A DNA stretch of 64,000 nucleotides from Paramecium pentaurelia (Eukaryota > Ciliophora > Oligohymenophorea > Peniculida > Parameciidae). How positions within the stretch are numbered: the first letter of the stretch is position 1; the number at the start of each line of letters is the position of its first letter. Below the pieces are notes generated by a model. That model was not told the DNA's origin. It was given only the letters and a program-made list of their open reading frames with translations, and ran no database searches. The stretch lies in contig CAJJDO010000101.1 of the NCBI GenBank assembly GCA_905183005.1, forward strand, positions 190,018 to 254,017, read 5' to 3'. The position numbers and the translations under genes are program-made. Shown piece by piece: positions 1-12,900 of the stretch.

Positions 1-70
1 CTGCTGTGGTTGTTGCTCTTTAACTAAATGTTTAATCAAAAATAGATTTTTGTCTTTTAATATTTTACAT
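1..70 (-). CDS. 5' end of an unrecognised gene, cut by window edge
   Basis: In the ciliate code the minus strand reads from an ATG at 70 with no TGA to the window edge, giving MQNIKRQKSIFDQTFSQRA and a few more residues. The Q/K/S-rich start is typical of Paramecium proteins. It lies 200 bp downstream of the next minus-strand stop, so it would be a separate same-strand gene. Only 23 codons are visible, so the gene could be real or chance. No function can be assigned. Confidence 0.4.
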
Positions 71-271
71 ATTATAAAATTCTTAACCCATAAAATTATG
101 AATCAATCAATTAACTTATTAATTTCAACATAGAATCATTTAATATAATGATGTATATTGAAAAGAGATGATTTTTATGATTATCATTTTGCTTTCCTTC
201 GGCTGAAACTATATTTTTATATCCATAATAATATTTAGAAATTACATAATTATTATTATAAGTATAAAAAA

Positions 272-1514
272 TCATATTAATTCATATTTACCAAAAGGAA
301 TATAAATCTGTCTATCTTATCTAAATTTAAATGCAATCAACTATTTATAATATTACATATCTTCAAAATATTATTTGCTCGTGCAATCTTAATCAGTTAA
401 TTAAATGATAGCATAAAGTCCCCATTCTAATAATTCTTATGAATTATTAGTAGATAACTTGAAATTATAAAATAATAATCCATACTTAAACAATTGAATG
501 TAATTAATTATCATTTAGATTTGAGACTAAAACTTTTTCTACTTTTGCCACATAATTTATTTGAAGCTCTCTTGAATCTAATCCATCTAATAATCTAATT
601 CCTCTCATTTTTGTTTAAATTGGATTTGGTTTTATTAATTTTTATTCACTTCTCCAGGCTTTAAATCCTAATCGAGAAAAAATCTTTTCAGTTAATGATA
701 CCCTTTATTTTTTATTTGATAAATCATGTTAATTTTTTAATTCTTCCTCTAATTCTTTTACTTATTCATTTATAATTTCTTCTACTTATGGAACAACCAT
801 TTCTTAATTTTCATAAGAATCACTATTCAATTCTTAAAATTATTTTGACAATTCATCAAATTTCTTTTTCAATTTTTCATTTGACATTGTTTATTCTTAT
901 TCTTTAGTAGATTCAATTTAGTTCGAAAATTATAATTTCTTTTGATTACTATTACTTTATTAGTTTTCTTTATCTTCTTCAAACTAAACTCTAAGTTACC
1001 TTTTAGAACATTTAGATGCAGATTAATTCACTATTTGTTGTTATACATCTTCAGGTTTTGTAATTATCTAATGTGCCTATTATTGAATCGATTTCAATAT
1101 TTAATCCTCTTGATAGATTTTTTACATAATATTTAGAATGTTTCTTTATATAAAATCTGAGTATTTAGATTTCTCTTTGCATAAAGAATGAAACACAACT
1201 AATATTATAATCCATAGATTATTGTCTTTTAAAAGTTTTTCTCCTATTTGTGTTTTAACTTCAGGTATGAATACTTAGAATGATAAATGTTATTTTAATA
1301 TGCTTGATTCATCAGTTAGTAATTGAATAGCATTATCAAAAGAATCATTTTTATTTTGCATATCGAATACAATTTGAGATAATTATCTAGTGATCATATC
1401 ACCTTCATGATATTAATATTGAGAATTCTTCTTTGCAAGTTTAGCTGACTTATTTCCTGATCGAAGTGATTTCTTAAACAAAATATCACTATTGCTTATA
1501 CCCGGTTCAAACAT
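272..1514 (-). CDS. Unrecognised 404-aa protein, one 28-nt intron
   Basis: The frame is open from ATG 1514 to TGA 272 once the intron at 458-485 (GTATGG donor, AAG acceptor) is removed; spliced length is 405 codons exactly. The N-terminal third holds short helical stretches. The middle (around residues 160-260) is Lys/Glu/Gln-rich and probably coiled coil or disordered. The C-terminal ~110 residues look folded, with segments such as GIRLLDGLDSRELQINYV and LEWGLYAIIQLTDQDC. No signal peptide or clear membrane segment is seen. The segment IRLLDGLDSRE is faintly reminiscent of the start of Rap/Ral-GAP domains, but I do not trust that without a profile search. An alternative 32-nt GTT...TAG intron at 427-458 also keeps a frame but gives a poorer C-terminus. 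Family unknown. Confidence 0.7.
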
Positions 1515-1804
1515 ATTTTAAATACAAATAATATAACGAAACACTATAAAATTATGAATATTAAATCAATCAAATAGATTTAAACTATTACTTAAATATA
1601 TATTATAAAGAAGAGTAAAAAGAGATAATATGATATTTAATTAAAGAATTTTGTTAAAAATTTTAATGGTAAATATTTTTAAGTGTTATCTATATAACTT
1701 AGAAAAGTTGTATTTATTATTAAATTTATAATTTAAATATTATTTAATCAAAAAAACATATTATTTTTGTAAAAATATCAATCATTATTATGATTTGTAA
1801 AATT

Positions 1805-2605
1805 TCAATTTTAGAAATAAGAAATTTATTAACTCTTGATTTCTTAGAGTGATATAGATTGATCTTCATTGTTTTCCTAATTTAATTAATTTATATAATT
1901 TTTACTTGATAATCACTTCTCATTATATTGTTTCTTTTGGCAATGTTTTTGTCTTAAGATCGTTTCATTTTTTTCTTATACTTTCTCAATTTATAATATA
2001 ATACAATTATAGACATAATTTAAATAGTAATAATAGTGACTAATAAAACAATAACTAAGATATTTATAAATAGATACTAATTGTTCCAATCAAATAAGAA
2101 GAGTCCTAAAAAGTAAATAATACTTAGACAGTCACCCATGGAACAAGTAATTTAAAAAATGTTCCATTAACACAAGGCAATTATGTATTATCAATTATAA
2201 AATAAGCTGAATCTGTAATATTTTAGCTAACACTGTTTGCTCCTAGAAATTGAGTATAATTTGACTATAATGTGCAATTTTGGGTACAACTTTAAACATC
2301 TCGAAGTATCATAACATTTTATTGATAACATTAAAGATCTGTAAAATTATTAAATTAAAGAAAATCGAATTTCTAAGAGTAAACTTATAAAGAATTATTT
2401 TTCTATCTTAATTTGAAAACTATACTAAATTGGCTAATAGTTTTTGTTATGGTATAATTTCTTGACTTGCTCCTGATTAAGAGGAATTTGAGTTGAAAAT
2501 GACATATTGATTCTCCAATAAAGGGATTTCTATATTTAAATCAATTCTAAGTCCTGTGCTTTCTGAACAATAGACTGTATATATAATAAAAATAATAAAA
2601 CTCAT
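1805..2605 (-). CDS. Small secreted/type I membrane protein (241 aa), three introns
   Basis: ATG 2605 starts a hydrophobic signal peptide (MSFIIFIIYTVYCSES). A lumenal part of about 150 residues follows with paired cysteines (QSCTQNC and LPCVNGT) and several N-x-S/T sites. One strong transmembrane helix (IIVLLVTIITIQIMSIIVLY) then leads to a basic tail beginning KLRKYKKKMKR. Introns of 23, 23 and 29 nt (2403-2425, 2055-2077, 1877-1905), all GTA...TAG, are needed to keep frame, and the spliced length is exactly 242 codons. The layout is that of a type I surface or secretory-pathway protein with a short cytosolic tail. I recognise no named family. The start is chosen because the signal peptide follows it directly. 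Confidence 0.8.
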
Positions 2606-3167
2606 AATTTAATATTAAATTGTATGCCACTTAAAAATGAAGCAGTAACTAATCCATACATAAATTTGTCATCTCTATTATGTAAATATAAACAGATTTT
2701 TACTAAGGATTAAAAATAAATGCTGCACATAAGTAGAGTGTCTGATATTTAAAAACTTTTAGTTGAAAAGTAAATTAATTTTAGGATTTTGAAATAGGAA
2801 TCTGTATTCTCCTTTTTGTAATTAAGTATTTCTTAATAGAAGTGATTATTATAATTATTGATTTATTTATGATTAGACAATTATTTTGATAATATAGTGT
2901 GATTATAGATATCTATTATCAAATGTTTTAATAGTATTATTATTTTACATTTCAATTAATAAGAGAGAGAGAAAGAGATGTGGATTAATGAGTGTAAATT
3001 TTATAATCAATGCTAAATGAGAATAAATTGTCAATTAGTTTAATTTATTTGATTAAAATATTAATAATGTAATAATTGTTTTTTTGATTGATCTCTATTA
3101 GATGAGAAGAGAATGCTCGTTTAGATAATATTGGAAGCTATATACCTTAATATAAAAATAAATAATA
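2606..3167. other. Intergenic gap with a weak minus-strand ORF
   Basis: No supported gene. A minus-strand ciliate-code ORF of 94 codons (2950-2669, beginning MQNNNTIKTFDNRYLQ) is open, and a second frame with a possible intron also looks coding-like. In this base composition TGA is expected only about once per 60 codons, so open frames of this size are weak evidence. AT-rich spacer otherwise, with a short GA-rich tract near 2964-2981. Confidence 0.4.
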
Positions 3168-4094
3168 TCATTGTTGATTGTTTAGTTGGAATTATGATGG
3201 ATAAATATAAACTGGCACTAACATTGGTTAAGGCACATATATTGGAATCTAATAGAGACAATTCTAATAAAGTTGAACATATGTAGGTGCTTATTAAACA
3301 AATGATTGTTAAATTGGTTGTTGAATTGCTGTAATATTTTATTGCTCTTAAACATTTTAATTCTGCTAACTCTCTTCTTCATTCAACTTTTATTTTTTCT
3401 CAGGTACTATATAGTATGGATTTTTTATGTTTAGATATTTGTGTCTGAGGCATGAATAGAATCTATTTTTAACACTATTCTCAGATCTTTGATTGAGTGC
3501 TTTAGTAATTATACTCCACTTCCCCCCTATTGATTGATAAAGTTCAACAATCTTTTTATCTTCTTCCATACTCCAAGGGGAAGTGTTGATTTATGGATCC
3601 AATTGATTAAGATAATGTTCTCTAACCTACTTCCCAGATCGATTTTCAAAAAAAGTACTTATTAAACACCAATTGAGACCATGAATATTAACTAATTCAA
3701 GCAATTTAGTGTCTTCTTCTTTACTCCAAGTTCTTCTGAGCTTGAATCCTTTGATACGCTTCCATCTTTGAGAACATTAAGATGGATTACGGCCTTCAAT
3801 TCTTCTGGCAACTTCAATCCAATCATAGTCTTTGTTTCTTTTTAGTTCAGCTAACAACCTGTCTTCACTAGGTGTCCATGGTTTGCGTTATGATGCAGAT
3901 GAGTTAGAATTTAATGACATAATTAATTTAACTTTGAAATTATAATATAGTTGTTTTAGTATTTATTCAGTTTATTGTTCCTACGGTTAATTTGCAATTA
4001 AATTTCTAAAAGTATTGAATAAATAATCAATATTCATTTACTTTTTTAACAAGTAAACTCTTATCAGTTTTTCATCCTCATTCCAAATCTTCAT
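3168..4094 (-). CDS. Myb-repeat DNA-binding protein (three to four SANT/Myb repeats)
   Basis: The minus-strand frame from ATG 4094 to TGA 3168 has no intron (309 codons). Three clear Myb repeats lie in order, each with spaced tryptophans: PWTPSEDRLLAELKRNKDYDW, RTWSKEEDTKLLELVNIHG and SPWSMEEDKKIVELYQSIGG, each followed by a recognition helix (SQCSQRWKRI, GKQVREHYLNQL, ENSVKNRFYSCLR). The upstream 58 codons contain a fourth, degenerate SANT-like start (IWNEDEKLIRVYLL), so I chose the upstream ATG over the internal one at 3920. The C-terminus is Q/N-rich and probably disordered. The architecture resembles c-Myb R1R2R3 and the Myb arrays of SNAPC4-like factors. It is probably a sequence-specific transcription factor, nuclear. 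A further 5' exon past 4094 is possible but would need a 44-nt intron. Confidence 0.88.
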
Positions 4095-4471
4095 TACAAC
4101 TGCTACAACTTCATCTGAATTTCAAAAATCATAGAAACAAAAAAAACCCCCCTCTTACTCATATTTTACTAAAAAGTACTGTATAAATGAATTAAGAAAT
4201 TAATAATCAATTCAAAATATCTGACAACCTACTTGTATTATAGAATTTTAACTAGGTATAAGAACATAAATTGATCTTTTAATCAGATTTAAAATTTAAG
4301 AATTTAAATGAATAGAAATATTAACCTATCTCAAGATACCTAATTATTAAGGCTTAACCTGAGTATTTAGTTATGAATTATTGTAAAACTTTTAGTTTTT
4401 GAGTTAATTTGGTATAAAATTGAAGTAATTACAATATTATATAAGAAATTTATAATAAAAAAATATTTTAA
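4095..4471. other. Intergenic spacer between two minus-strand genes
   Basis: AT-rich spacer of 377 bp upstream of the Myb gene and downstream of the Q/N-rich gene. The only notable sequence is a purine/pyrimidine-skewed run on the plus strand near 4138-4155 (A8 followed by C6). It is too short and irregular to be a ciliate telomere repeat. No ORF worth calling. Confidence 0.4.
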
Positions 4472-6253
4472 TCATTTTTTAAATAGCAATTATAAATCTT
4501 TTATACGATCTAAGCATTTTTACAATAATTTAGCCTATTGTTTATAAAATATTTAGGGTGCCATATAAACAATATTAAATATTTATTAAGTATGTTGATA
4601 ATAATTATTTATTTAATAGGTATTGGGATTTGTCAACAATCTATCAAGTATTGCAATTGCTATTTAACAAAACTCTCTTAATTAAATATATTCATAAGTG
4701 GTCCACTTTTATAATTGAGCTAATTGCATCATTAATTTTATTTTTTAAATTTCTTGGCAAATTCTTTTGATTTTGGCATCTAAAGTTTCAATTAAGAAAT
4801 CATCTCCTCTATATACTATATATTTATCTAAATAACTATCATTTTATCTTCTTTAAGGTTTTTAGGAATTGCAAACTTAAAGATGTTAATCAGATAATTA
4901 TAGAGATATGTATTGATCACATGATAAACAATATATTAATTGTAATTAATTAGTAATTAATTATAGGGATGTATTTTGAGTTAAACTATTGATTCCATAT
5001 TCTCCTTTTAATTATTGTAATAATTCAGAAGAATTTTTTGATTCATCAATTATAATACTTTCATCAGAGTGAAATGGTTATATTACCTAATAATATTACT
5101 ATGTAGATTAATTAATAATTTGATTATCTTAATTCTTAATAGGAGGATTTTAATGAAATAATGGTTTATTATTTATTTATTCAAAAATAGGTTTTTCAAA
5201 TATCTACTTCTTTTAATGAGAAATAGAATTATCTCTACTTGTATTTTTGGGACTATTTATACAAATACAAGGTGAAATTTATTCTCTTGGAGATTTAGTT
5301 TGTTTTATAATTTAATTTGACATCTAATTATTCATTAATTTTTTATTAGATGTAGAATTATATTATTCTTATTATGATAATAATTAATTTGATTATTATT
5401 ATGGAGAACCTTGAAGAAATGGTGTAATTTGGCCAGAATTAATTCCAAAAGTATTATTATCTTAAGATTAATTTCTATTAGGTATTTAAATCTAAGGAGA
5501 AGACTATTTATTAGATCTATTGTGAATTTAAGAGTAATTGAGTTAATCTTATGAATTTTGTTCTTATGGAAATAGTTTTTATTCTAAATCTGAGGGATTG
5601 GAATTATAATATATTTATTATTATTAAGGAGTTTTAATAATGTTATTATTATTTTATAGCTGTTGTTTCTATTGTTCAATAATTTAATGTTATTATTATA
5701 ATAGTTATTCTCTTTGTTACAATTAATTCACATAATGATTCTAATCTTTTTGTTATTCTATATTGTAGAACAATTATTCATATCTTTATTAATTTTCTAA
5801 ACGTTACTATTACAATTCCTGTAATAATTATTGATATTCATTTCTTTGATTAATATTCAATTAATTAATGTTATGAGCCATAATTTATTAAATGTTATCA
5901 ATTTTTTAAAGAATTTCATTATATTTAACATAGTTCTCTTATTTTTATTATTATATATTCATTTCTAACTCTTTGTAATATTACATAATTTGATGATATT
6001 GATTATGCATATCATTTTGATTGATTTATTACATGACACTATATCGTTGTTATTTTGGTTAATTGGAAATTGGAGAATTTAATTAAGTGGAAATACTTTA
6101 TTATGATGGAGGTCTAATTAATTGAGGAGTATAATATCGTTGTTGTTATTGAATTTATCTTTCTTGAAGTACAACATGTAATAGTTATTCTTAATTTTAA
6201 GGAACAGGAGAAGGTTTAGGTATTCTTGGAGGTGTAGTGTATTGATTCAACAT
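4472..6253 (-). CDS. Q/N-rich low-complexity protein, 593 aa, intronless
   Basis: A single open ciliate-code frame of 594 codons runs from ATG 6253 to TGA 4472. Residues 1 to about 400 are dominated by Q and N, largely written as TAA/TAG, with short proline and tyrosine islands (YTTPPRIPKPSPVPQNQEQ near the start). This is prion-like or disordered sequence. The last ~130 residues look folded and helical (SYLDKYIVYRGDDFLIETLD; REFCQIAIAILDRLLTNP; AKLLQKCLDRIKDLQLLFKK). No signal peptide or membrane helix. Function unknown. The start codon lies 18 bp from that of the divergent MFS gene, so both presumably share one tiny promoter. A later start is possible because the N-terminus is low complexity. 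Confidence 0.75.
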
Positions 6254-6271
6254 ATAAAATAAATTATATTA

Positions 6272-7672
6272 ATGAATACGCTAGATCAAGTTATTGAAAA
6301 TAGTGTTAAAATGGGTAAATTTTAATACATAGTTCTTTTAATAATATCAATGATAGATTTTGCAGATGGAATTGAGAAAACCTTAATTGGTACTCTATAG
6401 TCAATATTAAAAACATAATGGAATTTAAATGATCTTGATATTTCATTGATGACTAGTTCATATTTTATAGGTATTGTTAGTGGTACATTATTGTGTGCAT
6501 TCTATGCTGATCAAATAGGTAGAGCAAAAACATTACTTTATTCTAGTTTATTAGCATTTCTATTACTTTTATGGCATAGTTTTGCATAAAGTTTTTAAGA
6601 AATTCTAATTTTAAGGTTTTGTTTTGGTGTAATCTTTGGTACAACTATTCCTCTAGGACATGTTGTTATAAGTGAAATTGTACCTGCTAAAATAAGAGGA
6701 TAAGTAATGACTATTGTTGCAACTGTTTTTATTGTTGGAAAGATATATTGTACAGGATTGTAGATGATATTTTTAGATGATTATAAATCAGGTAATTGGA
6801 GAATGTTATTAATTGTTAATAGTATTCCACTTTTATTATGTTTTATATGTTCTCTTATATATTTAAGAGAATCTCCAAGATATTACTTTACTAAATAGAA
6901 TTATGATTAAGGTTTCTTGGAATTAGAACATATAGGTAAGGTAAATAATGGAACATCATATTAATTGGCAGATGAATAGAGATAGGGGATATTAGAATAA
7001 TAATAATAAATTAATTAAGAATAAGAACCTATTAAGACTGTAAGATATTTATTTTCAAAATAATATATTAAATTTACTTTAAGAATTTGGATTGTTTTTA
7101 TGCTTACTTCAATTATTGAAACTACATTATATTATTTAATGCCTTTTTGGTTAGGAGATTCTTAAAAAGGATTTATGGCTTAAATGTATATGATGCTTGC
7201 TGAATTAATGGCTGGGATAGTTGTATATTTTATAATAGATAGTAAAAAAACAGGAGGTCGATCAAAATTAGTATTATTATTATCAGTATTGATATTTATA
7301 ACAAGTGTAATATTAATAATTTTTGAAGATTCTTTTCTTGTTTATGGTTTAACATTAATCTCTTTTTTACTGAAAGTAATGTTTACAGCAGAAATGGTAA
7401 TAATGAATGAAAATTATACAACTTAATATCGTTCAATGGGAGTAGGAATGACTCAAACAGTTGGTAAATTTATGGGTGTTATATCACCTTATTTTATTTA
7501 TCCTATGTATTCAGATAATCCCTATTCTCCCTTTTATTTATATGCTAGTTCTATGGTTGTTCTAGCTATTTTATCTGCTACATTGCCATTTGATATGACT
7601 CAAGTTGAATTAGATAATATGGAAGTATATAAATAGAAATAAAATAAAAAATCTCTAGTTAATAATTAATGA
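6272..7672 (+). CDS. Major facilitator superfamily transporter
   Basis: Intronless 466-aa frame with about 12 hydrophobic helices in two six-helix halves, separated by a charged loop (residues ~220-270, LADEQRQGILEQQQQINQEQ). The MFS loop 2-3 motif is present as FYADQIGRAKTLL and follows a GIVSGTLLCA helix. The second half ends YRSMGVGMTQTVGKF, which fits the helix 10 region of the sugar porter/SV2/SP-related group. It should move a small organic solute across a membrane; substrate and membrane cannot be read from sequence. N-terminus MNTLDQVIENSVKMGKFQYI resembles the amphipathic lead of SV2/OCT-type carriers. Confidence 0.9.
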
Positions 7673-7677
7673 TAACC

Positions 7678-7694
7678 ATAATATATATATATAT
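7678..7694. repeat. (AT)n tract in intergenic spacer
   Basis: Alternating A/T run of about 17 bp between the MFS stop (7672) and the next ATG (7705). Similar tracts occupy other very short spacers in this window. Confidence 0.8.
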
Positions 7695-7704
7695 TAAATT
7701 TATT

Positions 7705-8737
7705 ATGCAAAATTAAATATTAACAAATAGATCAATAGTCAAACAGGATAGGATCTCCAAAATATTATCAAATTATAAGACTGAAATTGATAAACATAGC
7801 TAATAAAGCTTTAGAATGCTTAGTTAGAAAATTAAACGAAAAGTACATACTTTAGGTATGATAAGATAGGAAATCAAATTAGTGATAATTAAGTTAAGTT
7901 TCCTATTCCAAAGAATAAAATTGATGTTTCCAAATTCTTCAGTGATCATTCTAAAAGCTAATTACAAATTAGTGTTAAAGATCTACTTTTGCATAAAAGT
8001 CAAATCTAAAAGTTATAAACAAAAAAACCTAAAGACAATAAATAAATGGTTCCAAGAATAAGTAAAACTTAAAATGATGTTTTTAAAAATTATCTTGCCC
8101 AAAGAAATTGTAATGGTTCTAAAACTTATAGAGACTCAAGTATTATCAGTGTCTCTACTTAGGAGATTTAGATGTCCGAATGAAATTGAGTGACAAAAGT
8201 ACACATTCTCAATAAGCCCTCTTATAAACACTAATTAATAAGAGTTATGAAAATAAATTTAATGAGCCTAGAGATTCCCCAGAATTATGTTATGCTTCAT
8301 AACATATATTTAAAATGCTTTAATAATCAATAAATGGATAAAGTAGTTTGCTTCTACGTTCTGGCAGTTAAGGGAATGTTGCAAATACATCATCATCCAA
8401 TAATAAAATTGGAGATACAAAATTTAATAAAATTAAAACATTTCTAGAAAAAACAAAAACATTTCATACTACTACTGATCCATATAAATTAACAACAGAA
8501 TAAGAGTATACATTTACAAATAAAAAGTTTGTTAAAGTTAATTAAAATAAAATTTAATCAATTTTGAAAATTGCAAATAAAATAAAAAATACCATTGATG
8601 CATTTAATCAAATACTAATAAAATAAGAAAAAACATCATCTATAATATCAAATCTCATTTCTAATGAATGTAATTATATTAATTATAATTAAGTGTCATC
8701 TAGAGATAGTATCGAGTCAATCTTTACTTTAGAATGA
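7705..8737 (+). CDS. Unrecognised 328-aa polar protein, two introns
   Basis: ATG 7705 to TGA 8737 is open after removing introns at 7843-7865 (23 nt, AAG acceptor) and 8140-8162 (23 nt, TAG acceptor); spliced length is 329 codons. The protein is basic and Ser/Gln/Asn-rich (MQNQILTNRSIVKQDRISKI at the start) with no membrane segment and few cysteines. A helical stretch near the C-terminus (IQSILKIANKIKNTIDAFNQ) may form a coiled coil. It looks like a cytoskeletal or regulatory disordered protein, without a family match I can name. The first intron is the less certain of the two because of its AAG acceptor, but without it the frame closes. Converges with the next minus-strand gene, stops 28 bp apart. 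Confidence 0.65.
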
Positions 8738-8765
8738 TTATCTACATATTAACATATAATTAAAA

Positions 8766-9302
8766 TCACTTGAAAGCTTTAATTCCATCAAAATGTTTTA
8801 TTTTTTCTGGTATGATATTTGTGTATAAAATCCTATCACAAAACTTACTATCATCTGGACATGTTTTTAATCTATATGGATTTGCTGGATAATTCAACTT
8901 CCGTTTTAATACATGAAGAGGTGTAAATGACTATTTTTATGGTAAAACTATTTGTTAAGGTGTAGCAATGTTATTAAAAGTTTCAATATGAAATGATTTT
9001 GGAATGAATTATCTTTTTCTAATTGGTTTTGATTCATTTTCATTATGAAATGATTTATTATTATAAATATTTCTATATCCTCTCTATTATTTTGAGTTTT
9101 ATTCAAAAGTCTCTATTTTTCTTAATTGAAAAGTATTAAAATTATTTTTTACATCTATCTTCAGATTTTTATTCCTCAAATTAACACTTCTTGACAATAA
9201 ATTTGAATAAATCATTTTTGGAGATAAGTTTTCAATCATTTCTATCTCCATCTAATCCAAATCAGTTTAAACACAACAATCTGTACTAGTTTTTTAATTC
9301 AT
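8766..9302 (-). CDS. Unrecognised 178-aa basic protein
   Basis: Intronless minus-strand frame of 179 codons from ATG 9302. It begins MNQKTSTDCCVQTDLDQMEI and ends with a run that looks conserved: HVLKRKLNYPANPYRLKTCP, then IIPEKIKHFDGIKAF. Basic, no signal peptide or membrane helix. The C-terminal 60 residues (P/R/K-rich, SFTPLHVLKRKLNYP) resemble short microtubule- or axoneme-associated proteins in style only. No function assigned. Confidence 0.65.
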
Positions 9303-9934
9303 TATATAAAATTTATTAATATAAATATCTCATTATAATATATAATTTTCTATGAAATCTTTACAATCAAATAATTTACATAATAACATTCCTTCTTTAA
9401 GTATAATAATTATTATATATTTCAAAAATATAATATTTTAAATCATATATAATTAAATTATAAGATGGATATGAGATTGAGATTAGATAAAAATAATTTT
9501 ATTCTATAATAAACATTTATATTCTAATTAAATTTTTACTCTACCTCTTACAGAACAAGATAAAAATTAACTTTAACTTAAAAAAAATGATAAATTCTTA
9601 AAAAATAGAATTACATATAGAATATAAGGTAGTTTAAATTATTATAATTTAAATTTGTAATTTATTACCAGTCATTAATATTGTCAATCTTAACATTAAA
9701 AAATACTACTGATTATTTTTAAATATCTATAAAAATTATGTTTTCATAGTAATATAAACATATTTTTAGTGATAAGAATTAATTGATGAAAAAATTTAGA
9801 ATGATACGTTAGAATCAATTACTTATATTTTAATTAATTTACTGGTTAGTTATGATAAGGGGAGTATGTTTTATAATATTTCACAATTTTTGAATTCATA
9901 AAATATATATAATAATAATATACACAAAAGATAT
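9303..9934. other. Intergenic, nothing recognised
   Basis: 632 bp of very AT-rich sequence between two minus-strand genes. All frames are broken by TGA at short intervals and no intron set gives a convincing protein. It holds the promoter of the 8766-9302 gene and the 3' flank of the cysteine-rich gene. Confidence 0.5.
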
Positions 9935-12900
9935 TCATTATACACAATTAAATTTATATTTAACATATTTGATTAAGTTCTTAAACTTATTCCACATTTA
10001 TACTAATATCTCTTTTAACAAAAATAATAGTTACAATAATATTGAAATATAAATGCAAAGGGCAATAACCCAACCTAATATATAAATTTTTGCATCTTCT
10101 AATATTTAAAATCTATCTTAAAATGCAAATATTATTGTTGTTCCTATTATTAACAATATGCAAAGTTCAGGAATTAAGTTTAAGATATATTGTTGTTTAC
10201 CAATAAAAGGGTTACCTATCAACAATAAGAGTATATTTAATAAACAGGATAAGAAACACACACTAGTTTAAAATATAGGAAAATTATATAATAAGACAGT
10301 GGCAACAATAAAAATAGTTTTTCGTAATAGATTGACAAAAGAATATATCATAGCAATCTTTGAATCAGTTTTTAGTTCTTCATAAAAACAACTATATCTT
10401 TGATGAAAGTGTTGATTATCTAATTTCAAATGATGTGATTAAGATATTGAATATGATAATTTAACTAGATAAAGTAAAATAATAATGAAACCTAAAGCCA
10501 ATCCAATATTTATTTTTACTATTAAGTTATCAGCTGTTTGTTAATTAGTAATTTAAAGAATAATTGCTAAAGTAATATCCAAATAACTTAATTATATGGT
10601 TTTGATCAAATTAGCAATGAAATTAGATTCAAAAAGAATGCATTAAGAATATAAAGGTTATAATATGTTAGGAATTTAATAAATAACCTTTTATTATCTT
10701 AATTATTATTCTTATTATTCATCTTGTTTTTAAATGTCAATTTGAAATTCACTAAGTTAAAAGATTGTTTTTTTTTAATTAAGAACAATTAATTTTTTAT
10801 AATAAGTTTATAATACTTTACGTATTGTAAAACATATTAATTTAGTAATTATGACTTGAAATAGAAATATGATAACTATTTGTATGTTATTAAAAAATAG
10901 AGGATCAACATCTTTTTCTGTAAACTTAGGTTAGGCTTGAAAGTAATAATTATCTGATGGTTAATTTAAAATATTAATAGATGGAAAATTAATAATATTA
11001 CTCCATTCTGCTTATTAAAAAATAAGTCTAACATTTTCAGGATAATTAACATTTAAGAAATAAAAGTTATTCATCCAACTCAGAATGTCAAGTATAGCCC
11101 AAATAAATTTGAATCCACCTACTATCAATGCTAAAGGAGCAAATGCTGCTATTGATGAAGACAAGGCTTTAGAAGCTGCTGCCATTTTTTAACCTTATTC
11201 TTTTTATTCTTAATTGACATATATTTATCTTACAGGTACAATAATAACTTCTTATTAGAAATCTTCATCTAATATTCTTTTTTTGTAATTTCCTTTATAT
11301 TTGACAAAAATATGAATTAAATTAATTGGTTCAATTGTTTTAGTAAATATCATATTGATATCACAATTATCACCTGTTTATGTAATAGTAAAATTGTATT
11401 CTGTTTAATTGAATCTTTCAATATTTAAAGTAGTGGCAGTACAATTAATAGATTCTTAAAATTAATCAGCTATAATTGAATATTAATTATTATGAGATTA
11501 ATTAAATTCTACTTAAATATATGGTTCATTGATTAATCTATTATTTTCAATATCAAATAGAAAACCAGATTCAATTTAACATTTACTATTACATCCATCA
11601 TAATCAAGTGTATTATAATCATCACATTATTCTTATTTAGTAATTATTCCATCTCCACATATGGATTAACAATCTTTAAGTGTAAAATTATAATAGTAAC
11701 CTTCACTTTAATTACATACCTTTAATTAATAGATTTCATAATCAAAAGTGATACAATTCTTAGATGTATTAATGCAATCAATACAAATTTGATCACATTA
11801 AGAACAACTGTTGTATTAATCAATAAAGTACCCTTCTATACATTTTTGACATATTTAAATTTCATTATAAAGTGTACATGTTATACAATTGATATCTAAG
11901 CATCTATTACAAGATTAAAATAAAAATTCATCATTATATTAACAAATGAAACCATCTTCAAGAAAACAATTATAACATCCATCTCTTGGTAGATTATTAT
12001 TATCATCACATTATTCTTTTGATAAATCTAATATACCATCTCCACAAGTTGATATACATTAATTATCATCTAATAAGAAACCTTGTTTACATAATTAACA
12101 AACTCCTTAATCACATTATTAACAATTTATATTACAATCATATTAACATTCATAACATCCATCATATTGAATATTATTTGCATCATCACATTATTCTCCT
12201 TTTACTTATATTCCATCTCCACATATAGAATAACATCCAGTTTCATTTTAAATCCATCCTAATTCACATTAACAATTAAAACATCCATCATTTCCATCTT
12301 CACATTATTCATTTTCAACTTTTATCTAATCTCCACAAATAGTAATAATACAATCTTGTATTTCATTTTAATAATATCCTTATTAACATTTATTACATTA
12401 AATTTAATTACATTCTAAACAATTCTAATAGATATCTTAACATTAATGACATATATTATCTGATTCTTAATTTGTTGTAATTATATATGTATAACCATCA
12501 ATACATTAACATTAATTATTAATCAATATTTGTAATGAATGAGAACAACTCAAACAATAATCAAAATTAAATTAACATGATTCACATCGTTATTAACATT
12601 ATTAACAATTTAATGCTGTATCTATATAATATCCATATGGACAAATACAAGTATTCTCAAAAAATTAATAATTATAATCAATACAACTTAAACAATATTC
12701 AGATGTCTAAGAACATTTCTCACATTCATTAGAACATTTTTAACATTATTCAATTGTAGAATAATAACCATCTGGACATTTACATTCTTAATTCTCTAAA
12801 TAAAATAGACTTATTCTATCACATTCATTACAAAAATCTACATTCTCTTAACAATCCAAACATGGATAATGACAAGGTAAACAATATTTAAGAGATTCTA

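Noticed and set aside
427..458. 32-nt GTT...TAG intron with a TAATAATTC/GAATTATTA palindrome in the 272-1514 gene
   Set aside because: It keeps a frame, but the neighbouring 28-nt GTA...AAG intron at 458-485 gives a longer and much more protein-like C-terminus.
4138..4155. A8C6 run as a telomere remnant or internal telomeric repeat
   Set aside because: Only one C run, no repeated CCCCAA/CCCAAA unit, and it lies between two genes mid-scaffold.
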